Source: Sindora glabra
Lineage: Eukaryota > Streptophyta > Magnoliopsida > Fabales > Fabaceae
Assembly (NCBI GenBank): GCA_020226215.1
Contig: CM035226.1
Location: forward strand, 92,714,895-92,778,894
Length of the DNA stretch: 64,000 bases
Direction: 5' to 3'
Part shown: positions 45,431 through 59,445 of the stretch, piece by piece
Layout of the letters: each line of letters opens with the position of its first letter
Numbering within the stretch: the first letter of the stretch is position 1
Notes under the pieces: generated by a model
What the model saw: the letters and a program-made list of their open reading frames with translations, nothing else
Databases searched by the model: none
What the model was told of the DNA's origin: nothing
Program-made: the position numbers and the translations under genes

Positions 45431-48400
45431 ATTTAATTCAATACTATATAACGCTATTAATATATGTTAATTATTTAAGAAGAGACATGATTATAATAAT
45501 ATAATTATCAATTAATTAATATTAAAAAAATATAACAAAGTATTATAAATGGCTAAAAATGATTGCTTTTGGTTGTAAGTTATAAAATAACTTATGTAAT
45601 GAGATGTACTCATATTATTATTTAATAAGTTTTTATGTTATAAGCAATGCATTTATAACAATATTTTATGTATATTATACTAATACTTCTTTGTTATTCT
45701 CAAATAGATAATTGCATATCTGTATGAAAATGATAAAAAAGGATAAAAATAAATAAATAGGTTTACAATTAAAAAATTTAATGATATTATATTATTATTT
45801 AATAGAGGGATTAGTGCATTATTGATATCTATTTATTTATTTTTTAAAATAAAATATATAATTAATTGCATAATTAAAAGGCAAAATGCAAGTTTTTTTT
45901 AGCTAATTTCCATGTATATGAATTTAACTTTTCTAAAGTGCAAGATATATTTTAAAAGTTATAATAGATGATCTTAATTGTTGACTAAAAAATTAAGAAA
46001 TGAAATAATTATAAATTAAAAAATTACTTTTTTGATGGTTTGTTATGTATCAAATTCTCAACCTTTGATTTTTTTTTATTAATAGTTGTAATTATCTACT
46101 TTACTCTTTAACTAATTCCTAATTTTCTATTAAGAATGAAACAATTAAGGATACATATTAAATGATTAATTGACACAATAGGTGCAAAATTTTATCTAAA
46201 TATTTGTATATTGTACTTTAATTATAAAAGATTATAAAAAATTTGATAATAAATTTAAATTGATGTTTCTAACTTTTTGTTATTGCTTTAAATAGAATAT
46301 ATAGATATTTTCCTTGTTATAATTCATTATTATTTTTAATCCTCTAATGCAATAAGACATACTAAAAAGATTAAAAAAAATACAATATGATTAATAATTC
46401 ATAATTTAGTATTTAAGAAGGTATAATTTTCATCCAACAATTATTATAATATAATTTTGTATAGATTATTATTATTTTTAGCTGTACATGTTATATTAAG
46501 TTGTAACTTTTAAAAAATATATATTTGTTTGTCTATATAAGAATCAAGTACAATCCCTAAATGCTAAAAAAAATATTCCTAAAAAAATCAACAAATTCAA
46601 AAATTGTTAGGTAGATATTATAATAAAATTATACACACACACTTCTAAATATTTTAATTATTAGATTTCTTATAATACTTTTTAGTGAGAACAAAAAAAA
46701 TAAAAAAATAACAATATAGGTTATGAGAAAATATATAATAAGTACCCTAAATACAACTTTAATTATAAATCTAAATGATAAAAACTATAATAATTATTTT
46801 TAATAATAAATTTTCACCAATTATCTTAAGACCTTCTAATAATTCTAAAATAAAAATACTAATTTTAGTTGTCTAAAATTGCTCAAAATATTAACTTATG
46901 ACCTTAATATATATTTGAATAAAATACTTATAATTTGAGCAGTATTATTCTAACATTTAACCTCTTGGTAAGTAAAAATTAAAAATAAAATTTGATGATT
47001 GTTCTCCTGCCCAATCTTGCTTCACACCGTCAAGCTTCAAATTTCCAAAAGCATGCATACAAGTTATAGTAAGTGCAAGGAAGGACTATCTCTCAGCGAA
47101 TTGGCTATGTATATGAAAAGAATGCAATGGCAACACTTTTATCGCACATTATTAGAGTATTGTTAGATTGGTGTTTGAATATCTATCATGTAAAATTATA
47201 TTTTCTTTTCCTGCACATATTCTAATTTTTTTACACTATTCTATATATGTTGGCCTGTTGCCATAAATTATATAAATTGAAAATTAAAAAGACAAATTAA
47301 TTAAAATGAACATTCCATTCCAAGTTGGATTTTTCTTTTTGAAAAAAATTGAAACTTAAACTCCCAAACTAGTAATTACTTACAAATTTTTCACTTTTAA
47401 AATTTAAATATTTTGTGAAATTTCTTACGAATTGACATTAACTCCTGTGACATTTTGTCTAACTTTCACATAACTTGCTTTAATGTTTATAGTATCAAAA
47501 CGCAACAATCTCATCATTTTCATCCAAATTAATCATTGTTTAATTAAAGTTTTTATTTTTATTAATTTTTTTAGAAGAGACAAAAAGAAAATTTAAGAAC
47601 ATATAAATAAAAACTTAGATTTTTACGATAAATTGAGTTGAATACAATGAATTAATCATTTTAGCATTATAATATTTGATGAATGTGTTTAGATCCCTCA
47701 TAAATTTTATATTATCCCTCATAAATATTATATTATCCAAATTTAGATCTAGTGACAAGCTAGAAGAGAGAAGAGGTCTAGCTTCTTCAAAGAAGATGCT
47801 GAGAAAAAGATTTTTACCAAAAAGGACCAATAAACAATATTAAATATACAGAAGAAAACCATCAAGTCTTGTAAATTAGCATTTTCAATTTAAATTTGTT
47901 GGATTCCAAATAGAAATGTTTGGAATATTAATAATATAGAATACAAAAGTAGTTTACCAATAATAGAACCACAACAAGGCACCATATCAAATTAAATAAG
48001 GATTAAAGACCAATAATGTGAACATAGAGGAAAAGCGCACAAGCCATGTAACGTCAATATCATCCATATTATCTCATAGTTTAACCAAAGTGAATCTGCA
48101 ACAAAAACCATAAGCAAAATTCACTGCATACAAATAGTGATGCCTATAATTATATATTTATTAGATCTTATCAAAAGGTGTGAACAAATACTAATGCAGT
48201 GACATACTAATGTTACACTTTATCAAAATGGGAATAAGCATGGATGTAAAATTAGAAGAGAATAGGATCCATCAACTAACAAAAAACCAAAGGCATTAAT
48301 TCAAAACATAGACATAACTATATTAATCAAAGTCAGCCTCTGAAAATATAACTAAATATATTAGCACAAGGCAAGCAACAAGCTAGCCAAGGCCAAATCC

Positions 48401-49190
48401 AACAACAGCTAGACACTAAACATACGTCACTGAACATTAATTCCAAACAGAAATGCATCGAATTTGGTATATGTGTGATAATCACCAATGACAATTCACT
48501 CTCAAAAAAGTATTATTTAATCAACATGTCAACTTACTTAGATTATGCAATTTTACACCACCAAGCAATGGATGACCATATGGCAAGAAACAATTTATAT
48601 CCCAAGTCCTTAACAAAGAAAGTGTACCTAAAATTGCTATAAACTTTGGGAAATCAACAATTTATTACTTGAGATCTACATAAAGCATAGGACCATTTAT
48701 CATATAAAAGACACTTGAAAACCAATAAAAAATATAAAGTCGTAAGAAATTTGGATCCAAACTGATAGTCAAAATAAGGAGATAATAAATAGCTATACAC
48801 CCCTTTGAAGAAAATGAGCTTTATTAAGATGATAAATAAATGGGTTTTTTCAATGTTATCCAAATCAAACCATGAAACATTGCACTCAAAGCATTCTAAC
48901 GGAGAAGAAAGGAATATAGTAGTTGCAATGAAAATAGAGGAAAATGTTGAGTAACAGAAGAATTCATCATAAAATAAGGAACATTCTCAATGGAAAAAGG
49001 AGAAAAGAGGAAGGAAGAACAAGTTGAGAATACATACAGTGCAGGAAGAAGGAGATAGGAAGACGATGAATACAAGTTAACAAATTTCAGCTTTCTCTTT
49101 TAAATTCGGCAATTCCTCTGGAGATGTTTGTGAACCCTAGAAATGAAGAAAAAGGAAAGAAAGAAGAAGACCAGGGCGAGCTAAAGAATT
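45431..49190. other. AT-rich DNA between the repeat pair
   Basis: No domain was recognised. From about 47600 to 49190 the sequence is less AT-biased, and the far end, read on the minus strand (49190 to 48950), is CT-rich with AACCCTAG, resembling the leader of a plant transcript. No long open frame follows, so if it is transcribed the product is probably non-coding or a dead element. Confidence 0.4.
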
Positions 49191-49314
49191 TTTCAATGAG
49201 GACAAATTGAGAAATATAAAAAAATTATTAGGGATATTTTAGTCATTAAATAATTTCATATACACCAAATGTTTGAAAAATGTTGTATGTTATAGCATTT
49301 TAAAAATCAACTAA

Positions 49315-49434
49315 TTTGGAGCCGCTAATTGTTTTAAAAAGTTAGTTATCAAAAAATTAATTTAATTGTTAACCAATCAAAGTTAGTCAACTAACCAAAA
49401 GTCGGCTCCAAAGTCATTTACCAAACATCACCTT
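49315..49434 (-). mobile_element. Possible terminal part of a MITE or hAT-type element
   Basis: TTTGGAGCCG (49315-49324) and CGGCTCCAAA (49403-49412) are a perfect 10-bp inverted repeat. Read on the minus strand, the edge is GGTGATGTTTGGTAAATGAC followed by several GTTAG/CTAAC words, the style of plant hAT-like MITE ends. The matching far end was not found. Confidence 0.4.
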
Positions 49435-50040
49435 TGTCCATTTGGATACAAATAAAGAAATTTTTATAAAAATTTTATCAAGTGTGGATATAAGTATGGT
49501 GACTATACTACCTAGTCATCTTCATACGCATATTATATATAATGTATAATTAAATTATATATAATAATATATGTATATTTAAACAAATTTGGTTATATAA
49601 TAAAAAGAGAAATTAAAATTATGTATAAAGTTATTTTAAATATAAAAAAGTTTTTAAAGATAAACTTTAACAAAATGGTTTATATTATTCTTTTTTGTAT
49701 TAGTATTATTAGAATTTTTAAGTAACTATTATTTTATTAAAAATAATAAGATATAGATAAATATGATAAATATAGTAAGATATAAATAAACTCAAACTAG
49801 ATAAATAAGATAAAAATAACTATTAAAGATATATTTAGATATAGATAAATATATATCATATGGGGAAATGAGTGGGCATAGGCATTCAAATATTTGTTAG
49901 GTACAAGAATAAGTAGTAAAAACTCTACTCATATGGGTATAGGAATAGAAAATGATACAATATTTTAAAATAAGTGTGGACATAAGTATCTTAATCCCTT
50001 ACCCATACCTTTTTTATTGTCATTCCTAGTTCACCGAGTA
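49432..50040 (+). repeat. Dispersed repeat, copy 2 (about 0.6 kb)
   Basis: This is the direct-orientation partner of 44822-45430, starting GTCCATTTGGAT and ending near CCCTTACCCATACC. The pair is 4610 bases apart start to start. That spacing and orientation would fit LTRs of a small element, but no primer site or TG...CA ends were found. Confidence 0.8.
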
Positions 50041-50718
50041 AATCATCAATTCAATTGATTATAACATAAAAATATAAATTTATATAAAAAATAATAAAAA
50101 CCTGCAGTAAGTAAAATAATAATAAACTTTCATGTAGTTCATCCAAACGTAATAATGGAAAGGAAATGATTTAAGATTATGCATAATTTGATAATCAAAT
50201 AAATTAATATTTTTTTAAAATGTTAGTAATTAAATATAATAAAGCGGTTCAGTTGAATTATTTAAAAATTACCGATTAAACCCAATTTTATTAAATCAAA
50301 TTTTTATTGATTCACATATAAAATTAACTTGATAGTATAATTGAGATCAAATTAATCACCAATTTACTAATTTATCAATTCAATCAACTGATTCAATCCA
50401 AATTTGATTTACCGGTTGAACCCATCCAGTTTCGGATTTAATAACTTTAAATTAAATCCTATCCGCGATGCACCCTCAAAGAGGACAAAATTATTGAATA
50501 CCATAGAACTCGAACGTAAATTCCATACACAAGGCAGCAAGCTAGCCCACTTTCTCCTATAGTTAGCAATAAATAAACCCAATCCATAAAAAGGATCAAA
50601 CACAACTCCACAGATAAACTTCTAATTATGAATAACAACTCCAATTTCACAACAATAACCTTGTAGTCAAATCCATGACCACCTCTCTTCATAAACCAAC
50701 AACTTGATATAACTATTA
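50041..50718. other. 3' flank of the aspartyl protease gene
   Basis: AT-rich DNA downstream of the minus-strand protease gene; it should contain its 3' untranslated region and poly(A) site. Frames at 50409-50728 on the minus strand overlap the gene's end and are shadows. Confidence 0.5.
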
Positions 50719-53700
50719 CTAAGTGCAAAGCTCACGAGCAACGCCGATCCTTGAGTTAGGCACGTCGTAGAGCACACGGTGGTTTTGCTGCTGCATGTTG
50801 GCGATCACGTTCAGCACCGAGTTCACGTTGTCCGGCGCCGCCGCCATCGCCAGGCACGTGATGCTGCCGACGGTGCTGTGAATTAGGAGGTTTTCCTGTG
50901 GGAGTGTCACGTTCATGCCCGTGAACATTAGTGTTATTGTCGGTGCCGCGATTTGGACGTTGTAGCACGTGTCAAACCCTCCTAGGGTTGTCACCACCGG
51001 GATCCGACCTGTTCGGCGCCGGTAATTAGCCCGAACTCGTCGTTGGAACTCGTTTCGGACTGCGATGTAGGCCGGTTCAACTAGCCGGGTGAATACCGTA
51101 CCTACAATAATTTCAACATAGCAAAAACGGAAATATAAAATTGATTCTATAGGAAAAAAATTATTGTTTTTTAAATCATCAATATTATTGTTATTTGCTG
51201 CATATATATATTTTTTGCCCTTTTTTTGGTACAGTATATCTCAATAATTAGGAAACATGCAGGACCGGTATGAAGTTGATTCATGGTCCCCACGCATTGT
51301 GCCTCCTTGACTTTTATTTTTTTGCAAAGTGCACTTTGGCCTTTACGATTCAATCTAATTAAACTCACGATTTTTGTATTTTTAAAAATATATTTATCCT
51401 CTTTATTTTTCAAATGAAAAAAAAAATTCTTATCTTATTATAATATTAAAATTTCAATATCACTTCCTAATATATTATGATAAATCTATAATTATTATAT
51501 TATAGTTGAATGGTTATTAAAATTAAAAGAGTAACTTTTGCATTTGTCAAAAAATAAAAAAATAAAAAGTAATATTGAAAATTTTGGTGCTACAACAAGA
51601 TTAAAAATTTTCCACATAAGCGAAAAATATATGCTTAAAATAAAATAGAAAGTAAGTATATATAAAAAGATATATTAATATATATTTTTAAATAAAAAAT
51701 TGTGAATATAATTATATTAAATCGTAAAGAAGCACCAGCATCGAACAACTTGTCGGCAAACCAAGAATACAGAGCCTATCCAATTGCAGTTCTTCACACG
51801 TGATGTGAAGGATGGGGCTTTAGAAGGGGGCAAATAATAAATAATCATGACACATAACTAAATCACTAAACTGGCAAAAGCATAATGATTAATTAGATAT
51901 CATTCTAAAATAAAAAAAATGAAAAAAAAGGGAAGTCCCTAAGTTTGAAGTCTGATTTTTTTCTTTTTATTTTTTTTATCCTACTATAGATTTAATTAAT
52001 TGGGAGTTTGATCATAAATAAAATTTTATGCTTGAGTTTTATAAATAAAAAAATAAATATTAAGAGAGCTTTATCCTCCTAAAGAAATCCAATCCAACTT
52101 GAGCCTAACGTGACCTATTGAATATTAGAGGTTGCTTTAAAAAAAAAATCAATTTTGCGGAAATGAAGTACTAAGCATTATGGGTCAATTTTTAAATTGT
52201 TAAGAGGATCATGAGGATACTAATTAATTCTAACGTTCTTCCACATTTTACCTCCCAATCAACAGATTTGAGTTAGCTAAAACATTACCGGAATCAAAGA
52301 TGGTGCCGGCACCGGTGGTCGGGTTGAACGCCAATGCAGCCGGCGGGATATCCACAATTCTCCGGCCAACCCTAATTGCCTTCAAGTTCGCATAGTAAAG
52401 TGAAGATCTTCTAGGATTACTGAGAAGAGGGGTAAACTTGATCCTCTTGGGCTGGGCAACAGGTCCAAGTCTCAATGAGCCCGAGAAGTTAAGGGATTTA
52501 AAGCTGGGCAAGCAGTAAGAGAATGTGGACTTGTACAAGTTTTGGGTCTGGGACAACAGTGACAATGGGCCTCGGCCCAGGCCCAACAGTCCCTGTGAAG
52601 GCACCGAGCTTCCTGTGGCCCTTTTGATGCAGCCGAATGTGTAGCCACGAATGGGGTCGGTCGCTAGGGTCACGGTGTCTAGGGCCAGGTTAGCGGCTAT
52701 GGAGGAGGTGCCGTACGTCATGTTGAATGAGCACGCGCTGCCGGCGCAAGTGGGATTGCGTACCTGAAAAAATATTCACGTTTAGCGCAATATTGGAAGC
52801 GGTCCTTTATTTTTCTCATAGTAGAAAAAGTAGCTTTCCCAACCAATGTCAGTCTCGTGAGCCTTTTGTTTGCTGCTTACCAGGCTGTATGCCACCGACT
52901 ACAGTAAAACCTTTTGGGTTTTTGGAAATGGACAAGTGTATCCCACGCGTAATAAGAGCAAGCGGCGCGTGGAGTACCCCTCCGAAAGTACTCTAGATTT
53001 ATAATTTGTGAGTGACAATGCAGGCTCCAATGGATTTTTCTACTATAACGATTAATTTTCCATCTTGATCAGCGTGTTTTTTTTTAATAATTACAATGCT
53101 TTTTAATTATACGAATTTAAACCCATGATATAAAGAAAAAAAAATCCGAATATCATTATACCACTAAAGCTGTTAATTTTTTAATCGAAAATTTTACTCA
53201 TATGATAAATTTTGATTAGATGTGTATACAAAAAATTGTTCATGTGTAAGCATTGCAAAGAAATTATGTACATTTAGCATTAGTTACAAAGGGTAAATTT
53301 TATTATATTTTTAAGGTATTAAAATTTAGAGTAATATGATAGTTTAAAAAATTGTTAGATTGTCACATTTATTAAAAGATAAGCAAATGTGACAACATAA
53401 TTTTAATGTAATAACTTTTAAAATTATCATATTATCCCATGTTTTGAAATCCAAAAGGTATTGTAGCAATAGGGACGACGCTATGTTAGCCACTTCAAAA
53501 ATTTGAAAATTTATAAAATTTTCCTATATTTTTTATTTTTTTAAAATATCATATTTTATCCATCAAAATTTAAAACATTTTTATATAAATTCTTCATGAA
53601 TTCTATTTCAAATCCCTCTATTTTTTTTACCCGAGTTTTGCCCCTATGTAGCAAGCCCCTACTAAAAAAAATTATTCTCCCATTGCGAAGTTAATTGTAA

Positions 53701-54804
53701 GACCGTGTCTAGGGAAAAACTTGGGTGCTTTTAATTTTTAATATATAAAAAATAAAGTAAATTATACCTATCTTTTTTTAAAGTACACTCATATCTTTTC
53801 TTTTCTCTTTTAAAATACACATACACACACTAGGTTTTTTGTTTCTTATAAACTATCCTTTTTCGCTATTTTAGATATGAACTTAGCTTTCAAAAATTAA
53901 GAGAGGTACATCTATATATATTTTTTAAAAATACATAGATGATTTATTCTTGAAAAATAAAAGGAAAAACCTTGAAAGTAATTAAGAAATATGCGATTTT
54001 GTATAATACATCTTTAATTTTTAATGCTTATTGGAGAAGAAAAATTTTAATCATAGATTATTTAAGAAATGTCTCTTTCCAAAGAAAATTGTCAATGTTT
54101 ATGAAAAACCATCGGACGAGACATATTCCTCTAATCATTCGTCTAATTCAGAAGACTTTCCACCCTATGCAAAGCACCACTTTAACTGTTTAACAGCAAC
54201 CTAGAGCAATGAACAAACATCACCATCCACGCGCCAAGAAACCGGCGCGTGAGAACATGCAATGAAAATACAGGCAAACAAACAGGTTTAAGGTCGCTGA
54301 AAAATGTTTTGAGATTTAAGCGTTCATCACCTTCTTGCACACAGGAGATTGGCACCTCACACCCCTAAAAGTGGTAGACTTAGCAGGTGCAAAGGCACTT
54401 GGAGAGCAGCCAATGCAGCCACTGCAAGGGACCCAAGCAACATCATTGCTAGTGTCCATGGCCATGAGCAAGGTCTGAGCTGGGGTTCCAATCTTGGCCC
54501 TCACAATGTAGGTTGGGCTTTGTGTGATCTGCCTGCCAGAGGCTATTGGGACCACTGAACTTCTGGCCACCAAGTTGGAGAGGTATTGCATTCTGGCTTG
54601 GTCCTCCGCTTGGAGGTGAAGCACACTCTCCTCCCATGAGAGTGGCTTTTGTGGCCTGAATGGGGAGCATGGGCTGAAGATGTGGAAGACTTTGAGGTCT
54701 GATCCATGGTCTTGGTCTTCACATTTCGGGTTTTGCCCTTGGGTTAGGGTGGAGGAGATGAAGCAGAAGAGGAGAGGAAGTAAAAGTGGGATTTTCATGG
54801 CCAT
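50719..54804 (-). CDS. Aspartyl protease AED3-like, three exons
   Basis: Exons on the minus strand are 54804-54331, 52763-52289 and 51101-50719 (introns 1567 and 1187 bp; donors GTGATG and GTAATG, acceptors TTTTTCAG and ATTGTAG; phases 0 and 1). They join in frame to 443 residues. An N-terminal signal peptide (MAMKIPLLLPLLFCFISS) predicts secretion. The protein is an A1-family, nepenthesin-type pepsin: catalytic D117-T-S in AMDTSNDVAWVPC, the Cys-rich insert CSGCIGC, flap Tyr near 175 (FNMTYG), and catalytic D315-S-G, whose glycine codon is split by intron 2. DTS in place of DTG is normal for this group. The C-terminus (FDTCYN, VLNVIANMQQQNHRVLYDVPNSRIGVA) is the hallmark of Arabidopsis AED3 (APOPLASTIC EDS1-DEPENDENT 3) and close relatives, which are linked to salicylic-acid and systemic immunity. 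Orthology versus paralogy is not settled. No break was seen. Confidence 0.93.
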
Positions 54805-54850
54805 TGAAGGTTTAAGGTTTTGGCTATGGTTTTGGAAGACTAGAGCACTG

Positions 54851-54860
54851 AATATATAGA
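54851..54860 (-). promoter_or_regulatory. TATA box of the aspartyl protease gene
   Basis: TCTATATATT on the minus strand lies about 47-56 bases upstream of the ATG at 54804. Transcription would begin around 54825, leaving a very short leader of about 20 bases. Confidence 0.6.
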
Positions 54861-57800
54861 AAAAAAAAGGACCGTTTGTGCACATGCGGGGTTTTTCTTT
54901 TCTCTTGTAGGTGAACATTGGGGAGTAAATGGGAAAATAAGGTTGAATATTGACAAATACTATTAATTGTGATACTGTTACACCATTTTAACAAAAATTA
55001 CTTAATCACCTATTATCACTCAGACAGTTAGACAGGGAATTACTATATAAAGTTCATTCTTAAATTTTTGTCAACTTTATCAAATGATATGCGTAAAAAA
55101 GAACTCAAATAGTAATAAATAGTTAGTCTTCCATTTACCTTTCCATTTAGACATTCATATTATCAACCTACAATGAGATGGAATGAAGTGAGATGTAGAC
55201 ATTATAAAATAAAAATATTTAATTTTTAAGAATAATTATTTTATCATTTATAAAACTATTTTTATTCATATTCTTTATTTTTTTATATATTTTAATATTA
55301 TTCTTTATAAAAAATTAGTAAATTAAATTTATGCTCTTATTATAATTATTTATTAATTACAATATTAATAATAAAATTTAAAATATAATATATTTTACTA
55401 TTGATCATATCAACTATTTTTTAAAGTTACAAATATAATTCAAATTTTACACTTTCTTTTTATTAGAGTATTATTATTATTGATACATTTTTTTAAAACT
55501 TTATTTTTACAAAGTTTATTATACTAAATATAATTATAAAATAAAATCCTCATCTCATTTCTAATTATATTAGATATAAATAAGAAATGATTTCATTTCT
55601 TTCTATCACATCCTATCAAATCCAACGGGCTCTATGATTGTGTGGGCGGGCCACCAAGTTTGATGGCAACTTTGTTGGGATATGTTTCCTTTTTCCTAAA
55701 TATTTTGGAGGAAAATGCGGGGAGGAAGAGTATTATGTAGGAGTAATAAAGGGAAGTTGGGTTAACAAATAAATAGACTTGTACGGAGGTCAGTGGCAGA
55801 CAACAGAGACCGTTTCCTTTGGTTTAGCTGACTTCAACGGAAGTTACTGAGAGACAACCGACTGTTATTTCATTTCAGGATTAAACCCACAAAAAAAAAA
55901 AAAACTCGCATCTATAATTTAAAATGAGTTTTCCCATCTTTCCATGACAGCATAGCTTCGGTGTAGAATTGAAATGTATGTTTGTTTCTTATCTTTAAAA
56001 ATAATTTTTTTATTTTTTATTTTCAAAAATAAGAAAATTTGTTTGAAAATCTATTTTTAAAAAGATTATAATTCTAGATATGTAAATTAAAAATAAAAAA
56101 ATAAAAATAATTTTCAAATATTTTTTAAACTTATTTTTATTCTGAATATCAATTTTATAATTAAATAAAATATTTTTTATTTATAACACTTATCACTCTC
56201 TATTTTTTATTTTTTTAATTTCAAAATAAATTTTAAAAATAAAAATTATTTATTTATATTGATTTTTAAAAATACAAAAATAAATACATAACCAAACATA
56301 TTTCAATTTACTCATATTTATTCCAAACACATCCCAATTTTCTCCATAAGTTAAAAGATTTTTGGTTAACCATTGGGTTCTCATTAAAAATCTCTACTGT
56401 AAGTGAGTGTTGGTAAGAAGGTAGAAATAAAAGATTTCGAATAGCCTAAAATCAATTCTTTAAATTCACTACTATGAGTATATATTATCTATATTTTAAA
56501 TCCTATAAATATGTGATATGTGATGAAAGGTAGATAAAGAGCGAATATAAAACTGCAAATATTATTATTTTATTTAAGTACGAAATTATTTTTTTAAGTT
56601 TTTATTTTTTTATAATATAAGTTTGATTTTTATCTATTTATTTTTTATAATAATAAGAATATACGTACATTTGTAATCCCAGGATCAAATTTAAAATCTA
56701 AAATATAAAACAGGAAAAACTTTTCAACAATATCATATATTATTGGAATTAAATACTTTTGATTACTAATTTATTTATACTATCACTAAAAATTATTATT
56801 ATTTAATTAATTTTACTTTAATAAAAACTTATTTATTTTTAAATTAAAAATGAATCCCACCACTAAAATGTAAACTTCAGTCTTTAAAACATAAGTCCTA
56901 AAATTTTAAATATAAATTTTAAAATCGTAACAGTAAAACCCTAAAATTTATCCACTTCACCCAAATCATAACCATTAATCTGTAAATCCTAACCACTGTA
57001 TTTCGAAAAAAATCCTTTGCATTATTAATTTATTTTGGATATTTTTGTTTTATAAATTAATAAAAGTCATAATCGTTATTTTAATTGAAAATGTAATAAA
57101 TGTAACTATAAATTTTTTAAGAAACTCGTTGGACATTAAGTCACTATTCAATAATTCTCATAAAAATAATTGCCATAAATAAAATTAGTTGATTATTTTC
57201 ACAGGAGGACCACTCTCCTTTACTCTGATTGCAATTTCCCTCTTTTACAAAAAAGTGGATTACACTAACACAAAATTAATGACTGAACATCGAATACATA
57301 CCTTAAGGTATGTTTGCCAATAGCTGCGGAGAATAATTAAATTTGCCCCACATTTTTTTTTTCTCTGTCCTCTGATCAACAAGTTACGTTAAATAGTACT
57401 TTAGATGATTTTGTTTCGCTAACAACTCATACTAAATAATTAAATTTTCCCCATATTTTTAATTTAAAAAATAATAAATATTGAGATGAGTTCTAAAATT
57501 GAATTTTGAATCTTTTTTATTCATTAGATTAAATTTTATAAATTTAATATAGGATCTCATATTTAATAACATCATTTAATTACATTCAAATTTTAATTTT
57601 AGATCTTTTCTTTTCAATATATATAATATTGCTATTTTTCTATCTCACTGTACTGACTCTTGCTCAAAATAAAGATTAATCTCATAATTAGTGAAGAAGG
57701 TGCGAAGATGGTAGTATTTTAATAATGTAATGATATTCGATATTATTTTAAAAACTTTATCCTATATTATATTTGTGATTTAAACTCATGACTTTTATAT

Positions 57801-59025
57801 ATATGCATTAAGTAATATATGCATTAAGTAAATTATTATTTTTATTATTATAATAAAAAAAGTGTGATGATATCTTGGATGTAAATTAAAAAAATGATAA
57901 TTTTGTTTCAATGAACTTTGAAAATTTTATAAGAATTTTTTATAAAAATTCTATGTACTATTGCAGCATTATTTTTTGAAATTTTTGCAAGAAAATTATT
58001 ATTTTTTATAAAAATTATACGTGATCTTGCAACATTATTTTCTTCAAAAAATTATATTATATGGAGTTTGTGTACAAACACTTTAAAACAGCATTATGTT
58101 TGCAATATGAAAATATTTATTTTTTTATGAGTAATTATGAAAAAGAATTCATACTTCTCGTGGAAGTAATTAATTTTTTTTTGTTTAAGCATGTTCTGAC
58201 CGCAAATTAAATCCTTTTTTTTTATTATTATTCTGCTGTTTGCAGGGATCCCAAAAGTGACATTTCATAAACATAAAAGATTGACATGTCATACGAAAAA
58301 TGTCTTGTTGCACATATGACATATTTACAATTGCTATACTCCGTGCCCTTGGTTGCCAAGTCAGGAAACCAAATGTCAAATACCAATATAGCCCATCGCC
58401 ATTTGCAGTCTCTTGGAGTAGTGGGTTCCTTGTTAACTCAGCACTTACCCAACCACATTAAGTAAAATAAGCAAATAAAAATGGATTTTGATAATTCCAT
58501 ACTTATCCAAGATTTTACAAATATTTTTACTTCTTTTTTTCTCATGTAAAATAGGTTTGTATATGATTTTTTTAATAAAAAATTACTATATATAAGCTTT
58601 TTAACAAGTAAAAAAATAAAAAAAAATTTAAGAACAAAAATTTCATAGTAAAATTGAAAGTTCCTTTTATATATGAACGGATAACTTTACATGAAAACAT
58701 ATAAAAAAATTGCAATTTTTTTATAAAAATTATACAAACTTATATACATGTGTGCATGAATATAATTTTTAATTTTTTAAAGTATGCGTTGAAGCATAAG
58801 GCATATTGTTCAATCACAATAAAGTCAACATATTTAATGATGCAAAAGTATTTGATATTATTATTTTAAAAATTTTGTCCTTGGATGTCTTGAACCAATT
58901 TAAACTTAATTAGGGCATTACACATGTATTCATCAATTTAAATTGCAAGTTGCAACTAACAATCGGTTAATTTAATGATAATATACTGAATCTAAAAACC
59001 ATTTAAAATAGAAAATATATGAATT
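54861..59025. other. Upstream and intergenic AT-rich DNA
   Basis: No gene was recognised. Some less AT-rich patches (55620-55900 and 58240-58450) have no open frame; the 64-codon minus frame at 58185-58379 shows no domain. Much of 55960-56300 and 56560-57160 is low-complexity A/T. The proximal few hundred bases are the promoter side of the aspartyl protease gene. Confidence 0.5.
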
Positions 59026-59445
59026 ATAAACAAAAAATCAAGGAATCCATATTCCCTCCATTTTTTTAAAGTTATTTTACAAAAAAATTTTGTTCTTATT
59101 TATTTATTATTTTAAAAAATTAAGATTATAATTGTTATTTTTAAATGATAAATAATAAAAATTAATAACTATTATATATTTATAATATTTTTTACTAACA
59201 AAATACATTACCTCGGCCTCCATGTACGTAACTTACATTTTTATTCCCACAATATTCATAATAGTAAAATTCATATCACAATTACAATTTACAATATTGC
59301 ATACATCAGATAGGATTTGTTATTTTTGTTGTAAACAAAAAATAAAGGAATCCTTAATCCATACTACCTCCATTCATTTTAAAATATTATTATGAAGAAA
59401 TTTTTATTTTTCTTTATTTACTATTTTAAAAAATTAAGATTTATA
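59026..59445 (+). repeat. Duplicated Stowaway-like end, 305-bp spacing
   Basis: About 115 bases at 59026-59140 (AAGGAATCCATATTCCCTCC...) are repeated at 59331-59445 (AAGGAATCCTTAATCCATAC...). Both contain CTCCAT(T)(C/T) followed by TTTAAA, resembling the CTCCCTCCGT ends of plant Stowaway MITEs. They are in the same orientation. No TA-flanked complete element was resolved. Confidence 0.6.

Noticed and set aside
52248..52288. Extension of exon 2 to a stop at 52248
   Set aside because: Reads through the donor after the DSG motif; splicing at 52288 joins in frame to exon 3, which completes the family C-terminus.
54016..54193. Frame in intron 1 of the protease gene
   Set aside because: No domain; the clean splice sites at 54330 and 52764 place it inside the intron.
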